Positions 49,690 through 61,500 of a stretch of 64,000 nucleotides of DNA are shown one piece after another (within the stretch, counting starts at the first letter, position 1; each line of letters starts with the position of its first letter). The notes below the pieces were generated by a model. It saw only the letters and a list, made by a program, of their open reading frames with translations, did not search any database and was not told where the DNA came from. The stretch spans positions 5,756,764 to 5,820,763 of the forward strand of contig OV121094.1 in assembly GCA_921293015.1 (NCBI GenBank). Reading direction: 5' to 3'. Origin of the DNA: Phorcus lineatus (taxonomy: Eukaryota > Mollusca > Gastropoda > Trochida > Trochidae). The translations under genes were made by a program, and so were the position numbers.

Positions 49690-50290
49690 TCAGCATAACA
49701 ATATGACTTTTGATAAAAATTAGTACCCGCAGTCTATTTCTACTCATTTATGAGGTTCGGCATTATTTATAAAACAACACAATTAATATCACTTTAGCTA
49801 CTAACAACCTAGCATCAGTCGGATAAACATAAATGTGTCTTAGTTCCTGAAAAGGACCCTTATCAATGATGCATTATCCAATTTAATTCACTGGCTTTGT
49901 CATCCTCTTTTAGCTCATTTATATTGTAAACTGCAGATTATTATGGTGATGCTGATTGCTGAGTCAAACATCAGATTAAACGTTCCAATATCTTCTGGAC
50001 GAATCAAATGTTTAAGAAATTGACACCCTATGTTCTGAAATGCAGCTATGAGGTTGCTGTTGAGTACAGTTGAGTAAAGAAAAGTTTAAAAACTAACGTT
50101 CCTGGTGAATTCAATTTTCCTTTCTAATTAAAACGTAATTATTTCAAAGCAGAAGGCTGAATTTCAATTTCAACTTTGGGACACTATGATTGAAATCAAC
50201 GTTGGATCAATATCAGAGAAAAGGAACATAATTAAAATGTTATTTGAATTTAGGACAACTTCAGTATATCAAGTCAAATCTTTATTCAAA
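49690..50290 (+). repeat. Long duplicated block R4, copy 1
   Basis: Aligns in the same orientation with 63345-63990. Landmarks in order are 'gataaaaaNtNagt', 'atcactttagNtac', 'gagtcaaacaNNagattaaac', 'gacgaatc', 'attaaaacgtaattatttcaaag' (identical over 23 bases) and 'gacactNtgattgaaatcaa'. The second copy runs to within a few bases of the window end and may continue. Confidence 0.88.
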
Positions 50291-53200
50291 TACTTTCATC
50301 TTAACAAACCAGCTATAAACTAAACAATTATGATTCATAGTCTTTATCAATTATGCAAGATATATGTTTCCCCAGAGCTGAAATGCTTTTATATTCGTGA
50401 AAAGTACAATATCTTGAAATAGTTGTCAGAGTACAATTAAAAGATTGGAAGTCAAATCTCCTACAGCAATACATGTCCAAAGCCATGCGAGAATAATATT
50501 ACAAACATTTGATGCATAAGTAGTGTATCCACAATGAAAATAAGATACTTGCATTTTATATACTTTAATTGGAATTCGGTTTACATGTATTCCTAAACTC
50601 TTAGCCTATACCAAAATGTTTTCAGATTGCATTAATAAAAAGGGGATACCTCTCACATTCACCATATATTATTGCGGTCGGCAGTTGGGAATTTACATTA
50701 ACAAATCGTGATCATGCTATTAAATGCAATATTTGCTATCAGGGGGCGTGGTTTGGTTTTGGATGCTCGTTCTTATGCCCTATAATATACAATGTCATTT
50801 CGCTCGTGTATCAAACATATTTCAGAATTTTTGACAGAACATTATTGAAGAAATAGCAAAAATAATAAAATGACACATCAGATAAAGTATGAATAATGGT
50901 TTTTGAGGCGAGATAAAGCAAATGAACTTATTATTGTAATCATACCATACTTTTATGTACAATATGTTTTGACTGACATAATGGCATACCATTATACAAG
51001 AGGCTAAACGAAAAATATATTTATCGTTTTATGGTAAAGTTGACAGATATTTACCCTAACTTGTCAGAAAGGCTGCTCTTTACAACAACATATAAACCGG
51101 AAGTTTGTAATGTTTTTTTTAAAAAATAAAATACTTTCAAGCACTGGACAAAAACCCAACAGAGAGCCATAGCTATTGGACACAGCTGGTACTTCCAATT
51201 TATGTTGGAGAGAGTGATTAGTTTCAGGTCTTCAAGATTTTGTTCAACATCCTCTAATCTTGTCAAATGATACATAAACGAAACTTAATTCACAATGTCT
51301 CGGCATTCTTATTCCATTTCTTTCTCTTGTGTACATTGAACTAATGTTTCCGTTTGGCATATTCTGTTTTCATAATGAAATAGCATTCCGACCCGGAACT
51401 AAGGAAATGAATCACATGGTCTTCCCTTAGCATATTATGCAATTGTATTAGAAAACCGTGCAAGCCTGTCGGTAATGACAATTGCATCTAGTATAGGGTA
51501 TCTGTCATAAACGTGTCTCTAAATCATAGCAAATTGTCGCCTTTAAAGGAAATTAAGATGGATTTGCTATCCTGAGAGTTGTGTATTCTGGAATAAACAA
51601 CACAGCTTTTCATAGTTTAGTTAAGATCGTCTGAAATATCATAAAATGGCTATGATAATATGCGAAAAACACATGAAATTATTGAAAAATATAGATTATA
51701 AAACTCACGATGATGAGCCTTTATTCAACAACTGATGGCACTTATGCACTGGAAAAAAAATTGTTGACCCTGTTTAGAAGCTTTAAGAATCTCGCATCAT
51801 TTCACCATTTTATAATACATCAAGCAGTTCTAAGTCAAATCTACACGCTTCAATATAAGCATATTGATAAAGGCATTTTCTTATTCACTAAATAGCATTG
51901 TGTTCTATCATGTGGATTACTTCATTAAAATGTTTTTTGACATTAAAATATATTGATGTCTTGTGTGAAAGTTGGTTGAAGCACATTTGAAGTGAACAGG
52001 TTGATTGAGAGCATTTGAAGTGAAAAAGTATAGCATAACTACAAACAAAAATGATACAGTGTTGAGCAGACCCTCAGTCTGACTCCTTTCTTATCTTCTA
52101 ATGTTTAACTGTGTTATGTTGAACCACGTCGTCAATGCCATACCCATATAGCATTTCAAAGGAATATTTGGCACATGCACATAGACATCAATATTGCTAT
52201 TAAGAATATATTAGAACCCATTTACACAAATGTAAAATGACTCAGATGCCTGGAAGGTAATGTCCAAATGTTTTCCCACAAGAGTTTTTTTGTCATCATT
52301 AAGAAGACAATATGATATCTAATTAGTCTTGTAAAGATAAAAAAATGTAACTGTTCTCAAGAGTTAAAATAATAACATATCAGAAATAGTAATAAATAAT
52401 CATTAAGAACATATTAGCTATGACTAGATCTGGCGTGCTAGGTTCATGATATCTAGAAAATGACATAGTGTCAGGAATAGTGCCAGTGGTGTTGCTCGAA
52501 TAGTAAATTGAAATATATGATCAATTAATGCATTTAAGAAGAGTTTTTTACATCACTTTTCGTCGTGTCGTACCATGTTTAGAAATGTATGATGGAACAG
52601 TTAATGATTGATAAATTCTACAATGATTGCGAAATTGTAAAACTATTGATTTATCAAACCACTGCCACAAGTAAATTGTTATTGAAGGCGTTAACCCTAA
52701 GGACTTGTGTCAAAGACATGTTCAGAATTTCTTCAGGACTGAAGTAGTCTTCCATTTGAGAGATTAGCAAAACGCTCTTCCAAAACCCTTCTAGTAGTCT
52801 CTCTGCTCTTACTGTCAAAATAACTGTGAGATGATTACCGAATATTATCCCATTTGATATCTAGGTCAGGAACATAATAACGTCTTAAGTATGGTGAGTG
52901 TTTATGAATAATTATTTTCAGTAGTGTGAATATTGATGCAAAAAAAATTCCTGTGCATGGAACTTGTGATTGTAAACAACACATTTTGAATACATTTTGC
53001 ATCGTTTTTACATCGTTTGTCTTAATTTCTCATTCATTTCGGACATGAATGATTTTTTTCCATTTTAAAAATGCGTTTCCTTTAGGGTTATTTCGAGCAC
53101 TCTGTAATAAAGATACTTACAAGATATAGTTCATTCATATTTCTAACATGAGAAAGTCTATCTCCAAAATGGATCTTACCAGTGACTACAGTTTGTTATC

Positions 53201-54100
53201 TTCTATATCTCAAAACCACTTCTTGCAGAAAACTAGACTGCGCTTGACGTTGAAGACAGCAGGTTGTTAGCTGACAGTGTCAAGATGTGCTACATTGTTA
53301 CTTTCTTTCAATGTTTTTCATAATGGATTGAAATCAACGGTTAATGATAAAATATTGAAAGGTATCCTTTTTGAAAATTATCTTACATGCTCTTGTTGGA
53401 GATACCCAAGTAGGACACGTCGACGGATATAAGCCTGGCCAAATGTGAGCCTTCTATAACCTGCTGTCTTTTACTCACTATGCCTATTTTCCCAACTTTT
53501 CCCTCCTCCTCTCGTCCCGTTCCTTCCTGGTCTGTTCACTTTCTTTTGAATGGTTTCCATCAACGTGTCTAATCACTGAAATATTTTTCAAAACGCATTA
53601 AATGCGAACTCTCTCAAAATCCCAGGGACAATTTTGCGATTAACCCTAAACATACATGTACATTGCAGGTAATTTCAGTTGGGTACATTTTATTATGTGA
53701 TAAAAGATCCATAAAACTGATAAAAAAAACTAGTCAATATTGTTGAAGTGAAACCTTGTCACTTTGTGATTATATATGCAAGAGCACTGTCTCTCTTTTT
53801 CATGAAGTTAACTGATATCTAATGACAGTCATGTGCGGTGACCTTCATGCAGCCTTTATTAACTGTAGATAATTATGTATTAATCAGTGCCTTGCGCACC
53901 TGAAGCTACAAGTATTTCATACAACACATCAAACATTTTTTGGTATAAAAAACCAAGTCCTGTTATCATTTTATTGTCATCCTTCCTGTGAGCATATAGT
54001 CGGACTAAATAAATCAAATTCAAAATGGCCTATCTTTAATACTTCTTTAAAACGAATCAATGGTTCATTGTGTATGTTCAAACTGCCAGTCATTTTGTTA
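50291..54100. other. AT-rich DNA, one weak exon candidate
   Basis: On the minus strand at 51130-51262 a frame with an ATG and the blocks LEDVEQNLEDLK and LCPIAMALCWVFVQCLK ends at a GTATTT donor-like site. Composition is better than the surroundings, but no family or partner exon was found. The remainder has no features. Confidence 0.35.
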
Positions 54101-54108
54101 CTGTACAG

Positions 54109-54327
54109 GAAATGAAAAAGCTGCTGAATAGTTTTTTTCAGATGGAATCTCAAAGTTCGGATACTACAAAGTTGAACCTGAGGCTGTTACTGCGTGACTT
54201 CGCCATGACTTCAAATAGAGGGAGGCTACTTATACACGCCCCAGGTAATAGAGCATCTAAAAGAAGAGGTGCCGTGCCACGTGGCGAAAGAATGCTAAAG
54301 GAATTATTTCGTGACAGTCTTTTTTGA
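54109..54327 (+). CDS. Candidate terminal exon, basic C-terminus
   Basis: A TACTGTACAG acceptor ends at 54108, and from 54109 the frame is open in phase 0 for 72 codons to a TGA at 54325-54327. AATAAA follows at 54594-54599. The peptide has an amphipathic start (EMKKLLNSFFQMESQ), then NLRLLLRDFAMTSNRGRLL, a basic ASKRRGAVPRGER and the end LKELFRDSLF. Codon use and GC are distinct from the flanks. Dibasic sites (KRR) would allow a peptide precursor reading, but a basic tail of an intracellular protein is just as possible. I do not recognise a family and found no upstream exon. Confidence 0.42.
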   Translation, partial: EMKKLLNSFFQMESQSSDTTKLNLRLLLRDFAMTSNRGRLLIHAPGNRASKRRGAVPRGERMLKELFRDSLF

Positions 54328-54593
54328 GAACCTACGTGTTAAATTTGCTTGCCCATTTAGAAAGCCATTTCTTTAAAAGCAAAAAATTAATAGAAAAAAA
54401 GTTATATATAACTCTTAACCTGTTGGTTGTAAGGCCCCCAATATATGCGCTAACTGTAAGAAAAACCTGTGTCATTTGTTCATGATAATCAAATATGCAA
54501 AAACGTTATATGTGCAATGGTATTTACTAAATATGCATGCCACATTTCATATTTGAAAGCTTGGCACCGTGTTCCTATATTTAAATAAAATTG

Positions 54594-54599
54594 TATAGT
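54594..54599 (+). terminator. Poly(A) signal
   Basis: AATAAA about 270 bases past the stop of the 54109-54327 candidate exon. Confidence 0.35.
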
Positions 54600-55630
54600 G
54601 AATGTTTTCTTTGAAAAAAAAAACAATGTCGCCATATTCCACGTACTTTAGCGTTGATATATTCAATATTCAAAACACTTAAAATTCGTGTTTCTGCAAT
54701 AGTATTATCAGATGCATTTATGACAGCCGTAGTTAGTCAAATATATTTAAAACATGACATTAATAAGAAAGAATTCTCAGTTTTCAGAGTTATTCTTTTT
54801 CAAGTGCAAATGATTGTTTGTAGAAAATAAAACTCAATACAACGTTCTAAATACAAAAGAGAGAGTTTTATGGTGCGCCGCATTATATTATAATACGCAG
54901 AAGAAAACTATATATATTTAATTCGAGGCTTCTCTGTTCTCTGGATATATAGGACAAAGAATATCTCTCAGAGATATTATCCGGGCACTTAAAGTAAAAC
55001 AAAGTGTTAAGAAAACACTGTTGCGGATTTGGACCCTTTCTTATTAAAGACAAAGATATTAAATTCTTAATATTTTCATGTTATCACTTAAAACAAACGA
55101 TAACATGATAGACAGTAACATGCTGAATATTTGATAATAACACGCAACTACTGTATTTTGACGTCTTTCTATTTTTATGTTGATCGTTTTTTTACTTCCA
55201 GATGTGTATGAAACATGCTTGAGTAACACTGAACTGTATCTTTTTATTCATAGATGTATTGTACAGATGTTAGATACACTGAGTCAGTTCATATTTTTTG
55301 TTTCCAAGTTTCATGCACACACAAAAACACTAATATTCTATTCGGCAATCCTCAGACAATCTTAAGTATTGTTTACCCTCTTTTGAAACTATAGTTACAA
55401 CTCGAATGTCATCCAAATTCCAGAAAACGTTTACTTTCGAAGGTCCAGGGGAGGTATTTGAAGTGTAGGGTTCTAGTTTTTAGAATAAATACAACGTTTT
55501 AACAGGATATCTCCACATGTATACCCATGTAACTTGACACCAATCAGAATTAAGTGTCTGGGACAAAATGTACGTTTAAAATTACAAAATGATTTTCACA
55601 AATAAATTATTTCAAATTGCTGGGAGATAA
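54600..55630. other. AT-rich DNA, no gene seen
   Basis: Only chance frames were found between the two convergent candidate transcripts (plus strand ending near 54600, minus strand ending near 55630). Confidence 0.45.
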
Positions 55631-55634
55631 AGGT

Positions 55635-55640
55635 TTTATT
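55635..55640 (-). terminator. Poly(A) signal of minus-strand candidate gene
   Basis: AATAAA on the minus strand about 60 bases past the stop codon at 55701. Confidence 0.5.
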
Positions 55641-55700
55641 TGACATGTCATATAAATTGAAACACTTCAACCCACACTGAAGCAGATGTACGTATGATAG

Positions 55701-55818
55701 TCACTGAGGCATTTTGTTTCCATACCAGTGAGACAATTTTAGTAATAAAAGTTCAAAACACTCTGCTAATTCATCTGCATATTTTGGAGTTAATTGTTTG
55801 TTCACAATGACGTCGTAC
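55701..55818 (-). CDS. Candidate last exon of minus-strand gene
   Basis: On the minus strand a CATGTACAG acceptor ends at 55819, followed by about 39 codons to a stop at 55701 and an AATAAA 60 bases on. The peptide reads YDVIVNKQLTPKYADELAEC and ends LKLSHWYGNKMPQ, with an amphipathic helical look. The exon begins with the third base of a codon, which matches a possible donor at 56352-56351 in the exon candidate upstream. Residue composition is that of real protein rather than AT-rich noise. Family not recognised. Confidence 0.5.
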
Positions 55819-56327
55819 CTGTACATGACATCACAGACATAAGGTTGAGAGTTAAAGCAATGTTTCAATTGAAATAAGGACACGAACACAATATTATGAA
55901 GATGGTCTTGACGTCTTTCTGAGCGAATTACAGAAAAGGTTTCAAACCCTGCTGCATATCAAATATAGTATGCCTCCTTTGAACTCTCGTTGTAGTTCAA
56001 AGGAGGCCGAACTGAAATGTTTAGCAGTGGTTTAATTTTATTTAAAGAATTATCATTTTTGTTTATTGGACATGGCTCATAAAAAATTTAAATTATCTCA
56101 TCTGATACGGTTGTCAAAAAATTGCTGAAAAGAAAGACTTTATTAAGGATATTAATAAATTTTCGAATTCTAATTCATAAAATATTGATCGATTTCGCAA
56201 AAAAGGATAAACGTTAAAGGCTATACAACATTATGTTTTTATGACATCTATAAATTGATAAAATGTAAATCATTGCATAGAAACTGCCTTTTCTTTAAGA
56301 AATGTTGATGTTGGAATTCATTCATCT

Positions 56328-56621
56328 TCAGTTCCCCTGAAAAATTAAACACCTAGAGACCAAATTTCTTTGCCTAATGAAAGATACAGTCAATACCAAT
56401 TTGCACGATTTTTGTATCCTTTCGTAAAGTTTATTCAATGCCATGTATGCACCGCCCTGTCTCATTTGATAAAATGATTCACCCATTTTGTTTTTTATTT
56501 CTACAAGTTCATTGTCAAGAGTCATTTCAAATTCGTTGCAAATGAATGTCTTCGGCAGTTCCCAACACTCATGTTGAAATTTGATTCGCATCTTACAGAC
56601 TCTTTCGTGACTGTCTGTCAA
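56328..56621 (-). CDS. Candidate internal exon of minus-strand gene
   Basis: The minus-strand frame is open for 97 codons and has convincing protein composition: HERVCKMRIKFQHECWELPK, then LDNELVEIKNKMGESFYQM and a LNKLYERIQKSCK helix-like stretch. An AG at 56622-56623 just before the frame and a CTAG/GTGTTT donor-like site at 56354-56351 could bound an exon. That donor leaves two bases of a codon, which fits the single base at the start of the next candidate exon (55818). Without splicing, a stop closes the frame at 56328. The predicted product is mostly helical with scattered cysteines. I do not recognise the family; a gene fragment or transposon piece cannot be excluded. Confidence 0.5.
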   Translation of the reverse strand: MTDSHERVCKMRIKFQHECWELPKTFICNEFEMTLDNELVEIKNKMGESFYQMRQGGAYMALNKLYERIQKSCKLVLTVSFIRQRNLVSRCLIFQGN

Positions 56622-57261
56622 CTTTTATGATAATGAGATTTGGATGTAACTGAAATGTTTGGCCAATTGATGGAACGACTATTTCCCAATGTGTCACAGT
56701 CATTCTGAGATACCTAATTGAACTGAATGGGTTATTAAGGACCTGGGGCTTCTTTTACAAAGCCTTCTTAACTCCTTTGCTTTACGATTACTCTGGGGCT
56801 ATCATATAACTTTTACCGTAGTGTATGTGAAAAGTGGCCCTGAGGCAAATATAGACAATTGGAATAATGGCATTTTAATAACACAACAACGCGTTTTTCA
56901 CGTGGTGCTGTTTCAAGATAAAGTTATGAAATACAATTGTTTAAAAGTGTAATTTATTAAATTTTATTAATGTCAACTAGTAAAAGTATAAGTTTAGCAT
57001 AAAACGGTCCTTTCAGGCCCTATGACATACTTTGGAAATTGTTTTTTATAAACTTGGAAATAGTAACATATAGAAGGTTATTTACATTTGCATTATCAAC
57101 AAATGGTAAAAGTATTTATCTTAATTTTTTCGAGAAAAGTTCATACTCTGGTAGCGGGGCCTTGAAATCATTATGAGCAGAGCCAGTTCCTTTGAGGGTA
57201 AATTTCACTGTCCCAGTTTTGCTTATATTTAGTACTAGCTGCATATACCAATAAACAGTGT

Positions 57262-57459
57262 TCAATAACAAGGAAGACATTTAATTAGTTTTTCAGATAC
57301 AACACAATCAGAATATGCTATCTCAGTAACAATATTGAAAACATCCATATTTGTAAATATTGTTGTCAGGTTTGGCAAATCTTCACACGAGTGGGTTGGC
57401 ACAAATACATATAGAAATCTGGTTGCCTGAACGTTGATTAGCTTTTGACATTGTAACAA
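57262..57459 (-). CDS. Candidate upstream exon of minus-strand gene
   Basis: The minus-strand frame contains CQKLINVQATRFLYVFVPTH, then CEDLPNLTTIFTNMDVFNIV and a Cys-containing end, closing at a stop at 57262. It has protein-like composition and lies 640 bases upstream of the 56328-56621 candidate on the same strand. A GTATCT donor-like site at 57300-57295 would end the exon in phase 0. No clear start codon context or signal peptide was seen. The 41-bp minisatellite begins only 75 bases upstream. Membership of the same gene is inference from strand, spacing and phase. Confidence 0.4.
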   Translation of the reverse strand: MLQCQKLINVQATRFLYVFVPTHSCEDLPNLTTIFTNMDVFNIVTEIAYSDCVVSEKLIKCLPCY

Positions 57460-57480
57460 AGGAAAGTTAGAATAGACTTT

Positions 57481-57499
57481 TTACACGTACGTGTGACGT
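57481..57499 (+). other. Left flank motif of minisatellite
   Basis: TTACACGTACGTGTGACGT lies 35 bases left of the array. The same sequence without one ACGT, TTACACGTGTGACGT, lies 25 bases right of it (58585-58599). The match in the same orientation suggests that the array sits between related boundary sequences. Confidence 0.6.
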
Positions 57500-57533
57500 A
57501 AGTAGCGTGATTTGAGCAGATGAATTGCTATGA

Positions 57534-58559
57534 AACAACGTCAGGTGTTATGGGGTGTCAGACATAGGCTAATAAACAACGTCAGGTGTTATGGGGTGTC
57601 AGACAAAGGCTAATAAACAACGTCAGGTGTTATGGGCTGTCAGACATAGGCTAATAAACAACGTCAGGTGTTATGGGGTGTCAGACATAGGCTAATAAAC
57701 AACGTCAGGTGTTATGGGGTGTCAGACAAAGGCTAATAAACAACGTCAGGTGTTATGGGGTGTCAGACATAGGCTAATAAACAACGTCAGGTGTTATGGG
57801 GTGTCAGACATAGGCTAATAAACAACGTCAGGTGTTATGGGGTGTCAGACAAAGGCTAATAAACAACGTCAGGTGTTATGGGGTGTCAGACATAGGCTAA
57901 TAAACAACGTCAGGTGTTATGGGGTGTCAGACATAGGCTAATAAACAACGTCAGGTGTTATGGGGTGTCAGACATAGGCTAATAAACAACGTCAGGTGTT
58001 ATGGGGTGTCAGACATAGGCTAATAAACAACGTCAGGTGTTATGGGGTGTCAGACATAGGCTAATAAACAACGTCAGGTGTTATGGGGTGTCAGACATAG
58101 GCTAATAAACAACGTCAGGTGTTATGGGGTGTCAGACATAGGCTAATAAACAACGTCAGGTGTTATGGGGTGTCAGACAAAGGCTAATAAACAACGTCAG
58201 GTGTTATGGGGTGTCAGACATAGGCTAATAAACAACGTCAGGTGTTATGGGGTGTCAGACATAGGCTAATAAACAACGTCAGGTGTTATGGGGTGTCAGA
58301 CATAGGCTAATAAACAACGTCAGGTGTTATGGGGTGTCAGACATAGGCTAATAAACAACGTCAGGTGTTATGGGGTGTCAGACATAGGCTAATAAACAAC
58401 GTCAGGTGTTATGGGGTGTCAGACATAGGCTAATAAACAACGTCAGGTGTTATGGGGTGTCAGACATAGGCTAATAAACAACGTCAGGTGTTATGGTGTG
58501 TCAGACAAAGGCTAATAAACAACGTCAGGTGTTATGGGGTGTCAGACATAGGCTAATAA
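57534..58559 (+). repeat. 25-copy, 41-bp minisatellite
   Basis: Twenty-five head-to-tail units of exactly 41 bp fill the span without a single indel. Each unit contains aacgtcaggtgttatggg, then gtgtcagacataggc and taataaa. Variation is confined to a few bases: 'acaaagg' replaces 'acatagg' in units 2, 5, 8, 16 and 24; unit 3 has gggct for ggggt; unit 24 has ggtgt. The near identity shows recent expansion or homogenisation. There are no spacers, so this is not a CRISPR-like array. Each unit carries an ACGTCA (bZIP half-site) next to ATAAACA (forkhead-like core). Confidence 0.98.
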
Positions 58560-58584
58560 CATGCTAGTGCCAAAATAGGACAAA

Positions 58585-58599
58585 TTACACGTGTGACGT
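58585..58599 (+). other. Right flank motif of minisatellite
   Basis: TTACACGTGTGACGT, the partner of the left flank motif at 57481-57499. Confidence 0.6.
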
Positions 58600-61500
58600 C
58601 TTTTCAATTATTTTTCCTAAAATATGGATGAGCATGAACTTGTTCTCCCATTAAGGCATTACGTCAATTGTAATTGAAATATGCAATCCTTCCAATAAAG
58701 ATACTGGTAATTTGATATATCGACGAAATATCTAAAATGCAAGTTTGGCAAAAATATTGAAGAAAATAGCTGTACCTTGTTTCCAGTGAAATTGTCATTC
58801 AAAATGATTCAAATATTGCTGACTAAAGAACGTTGATCCATCAATAATCTTAACAGTTCTTAAAACTTAAGGTGGATATTATTGTTTCATGCTCATTCCA
58901 AATGAATATACATCGATCAGCTTCATGCTATACCATTTGATTTCAACATTATCTTGACACTTTAATTCAAGGATATGTATTGGAAGAACATTAAACACAA
59001 ACTACAAACTGACAACAGCTAATATTTTTGTCCCAATGAAATGTTTCTTTTGTTTTACAGGCTATTTTATTTCTGCTCTTTTATAAGAGGGATCAATGCT
59101 GCAGGACAGAATATCACTTCAAAAGTTTTCTTTTTCACACTTGTATAAAAGAAACAATAAATCACGGCCAGTTTAAAATCATTACTTGTCTTTGAAGTCA
59201 AATATCAATCGTTAACATGATTCGCTTTTATATGTTTCCTATGCAAGGTACAAAAAAGTAGCTTGTAACTTATGCTATCAAAGAAAGTGTAACAGAGAAG
59301 GTTGGTTTCTTTGACGCTTTAAGAAATACCAATGAAACAATACTAATATAGGGATAAGAATTATGTTTAAACAAGAATGTCAATAATATTTCATTCGACT
59401 ACAGAAACACTAATTATGTCTTATCGAAACAATGTAAATAGAAGCAAATTCTCTCTTATTCACTAGAGTCTGTAGTCAAAGATAGAAAACATCGTCAGTC
59501 AACATAACTTAAAGTAACAGATGTACATGTTTTTATGTTTCGCTGTAACTTCTGACAGCTTTATTGAAACAAACATTTTGTCGAAACACAGTCAGAACAT
59601 TTAGGGATAAAGTATATTTTCAATGCATATTACAACCTAGCACTTTTAAGGAAATCCATTCTATTTCAATTACGTAATCATACATTCTCTTGTTATGCAA
59701 ATATTGGAAATGGATGAATAATAAAACCAACTGTCTTTTCATATCATCTTCTTTTTCATTATTCTAAAGTTAATCATCGCCTGTTCTCAGATGTAAATGT
59801 TGTTTCTAAATTTGGTGAGTAAACACCTTGTATATTATTTTTTAACAACATCGGAGAACAATTAATTCACTAAATTGACTATTTGACCCGTGAACTTGAT
59901 GGTCATCAATATCTAAAGTTTTCCAAGAAATGGTATATACTCATGATGGTAAGCTTGAAAAATATTGCTGTATTTTGCTAACTGCTGGATTACATCATAC
60001 ATTTACTGATAAGTGAAATACCTATACTAAACTTTAATTATTTGACAAAAGATAAAAATACCTCAGTATTTTTAAATATTGCTAATTCTGTAAATGTCAT
60101 GGTTTATTCAAGAAAAAATAGTTTATGATCCTGCGTTCATCGCAACAGCTATATGTCAAGTTAAAATCATAACAAACAACTCTTCAGGAAATTGATATAC
60201 ACAGCTAAACATGAAGAAAATCGAATTGATATTGAATCAGGAATTGACAAATCAACTGATTCAATCATGTAGTAGCTGCTGTCGCTCCAAACACCAATGA
60301 TATTGCGAAAGGAGATTTTATTAATCAGTGAGATGCGAATTCTTGAGTCGCATAAAACGCATGTAAGAGAAAAACAGTTTCAGACTACACTTGTAACCAC
60401 AATAATAGTCTAGTAACACATTGCAATTAAACTACCATATAGTAATACGAAATAACAATACAATACGTGTAGTAATCTTAAAGAATTAGATTGGTTAAGC
60501 CAGGTTAACACTTTCTAATAACTTTATTTTGACATATCAGAGTTTGAGTTAAAAAACGGAAAACCATAAATTATCAAGAATTTGAATTCTGTACATTTAA
60601 ATGTGAAGGAGATTCTCAAACTGTAGGACAACTAGTTGCATGAACTGGAGGAGATGAAATACTTTTTTGATCATCATCACTGAATGCCTTCCTTTTTTAT
60701 GCCCTTAGTTAAGAGCTTAGCAATATCTGAAGGGTTCCAAAATCAATATATTAGAATGTCAAGGAAACTGTCATGTTTAAAATGAAATAGCTTCGTCAAC
60801 CTCAGCAATCCACATCAATAGTTAATTTATTGAAGCTTTTCTGTCGACTGGATTGGTTCCTGTATCTTGAAAGTTATATGCTAAATAACGTGATGTCTTT
60901 TTTTGTATGCAAAATTAGAATATGTGCCTATTTAAGCAATCTTTATTCAATACTTGAAGGCCACAGGCCGATACTACATTAAGCATATAGAGCATACATT
61001 TAGCAATAGAGCATACATTTAGCATATTTGTAGAATATTTACTCATTTAAACAGTGTATGTAACACTTCCTATTGTGCCATATACTCTTATCATAAAAGT
61101 GCAATTCGCAAATTTCTAACAGTAACCTTTGATAAAAAAAAAATCCGCCATGATTTTTCAGATATAATCATATTGTTTCACATTTATAAACACAAATAGT
61201 AATTCTATCACATCGGTCACCCAATATCTTTTACCATTATCATCATAAACTATAATGATTTTGTAAACCATTTTAGGTAATCTTTATGGGGTCATGTCAG
61301 TAATTCTCAGTGCATATGGTGCAATCAACCTTATTCTTATTTCACCTAAGTTCAACCGCTTATGGACAGCGTTCTCTGTCTTTAATAATGGTAATGTTAT
61401 TACAATATGATAAATGTTGACAATGTATGAAACCTTAATGTAATTTAAACATTTATGAAAAATGAACAGAGTAATACGTCAAGCAACTATCGCATGATAT

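Noticed and set aside
57534-58559. Regular repeats resembling a CRISPR array
   Set aside because: Units are head to tail with no unique spacers, the host DNA is eukaryotic and there are no cas-like genes.
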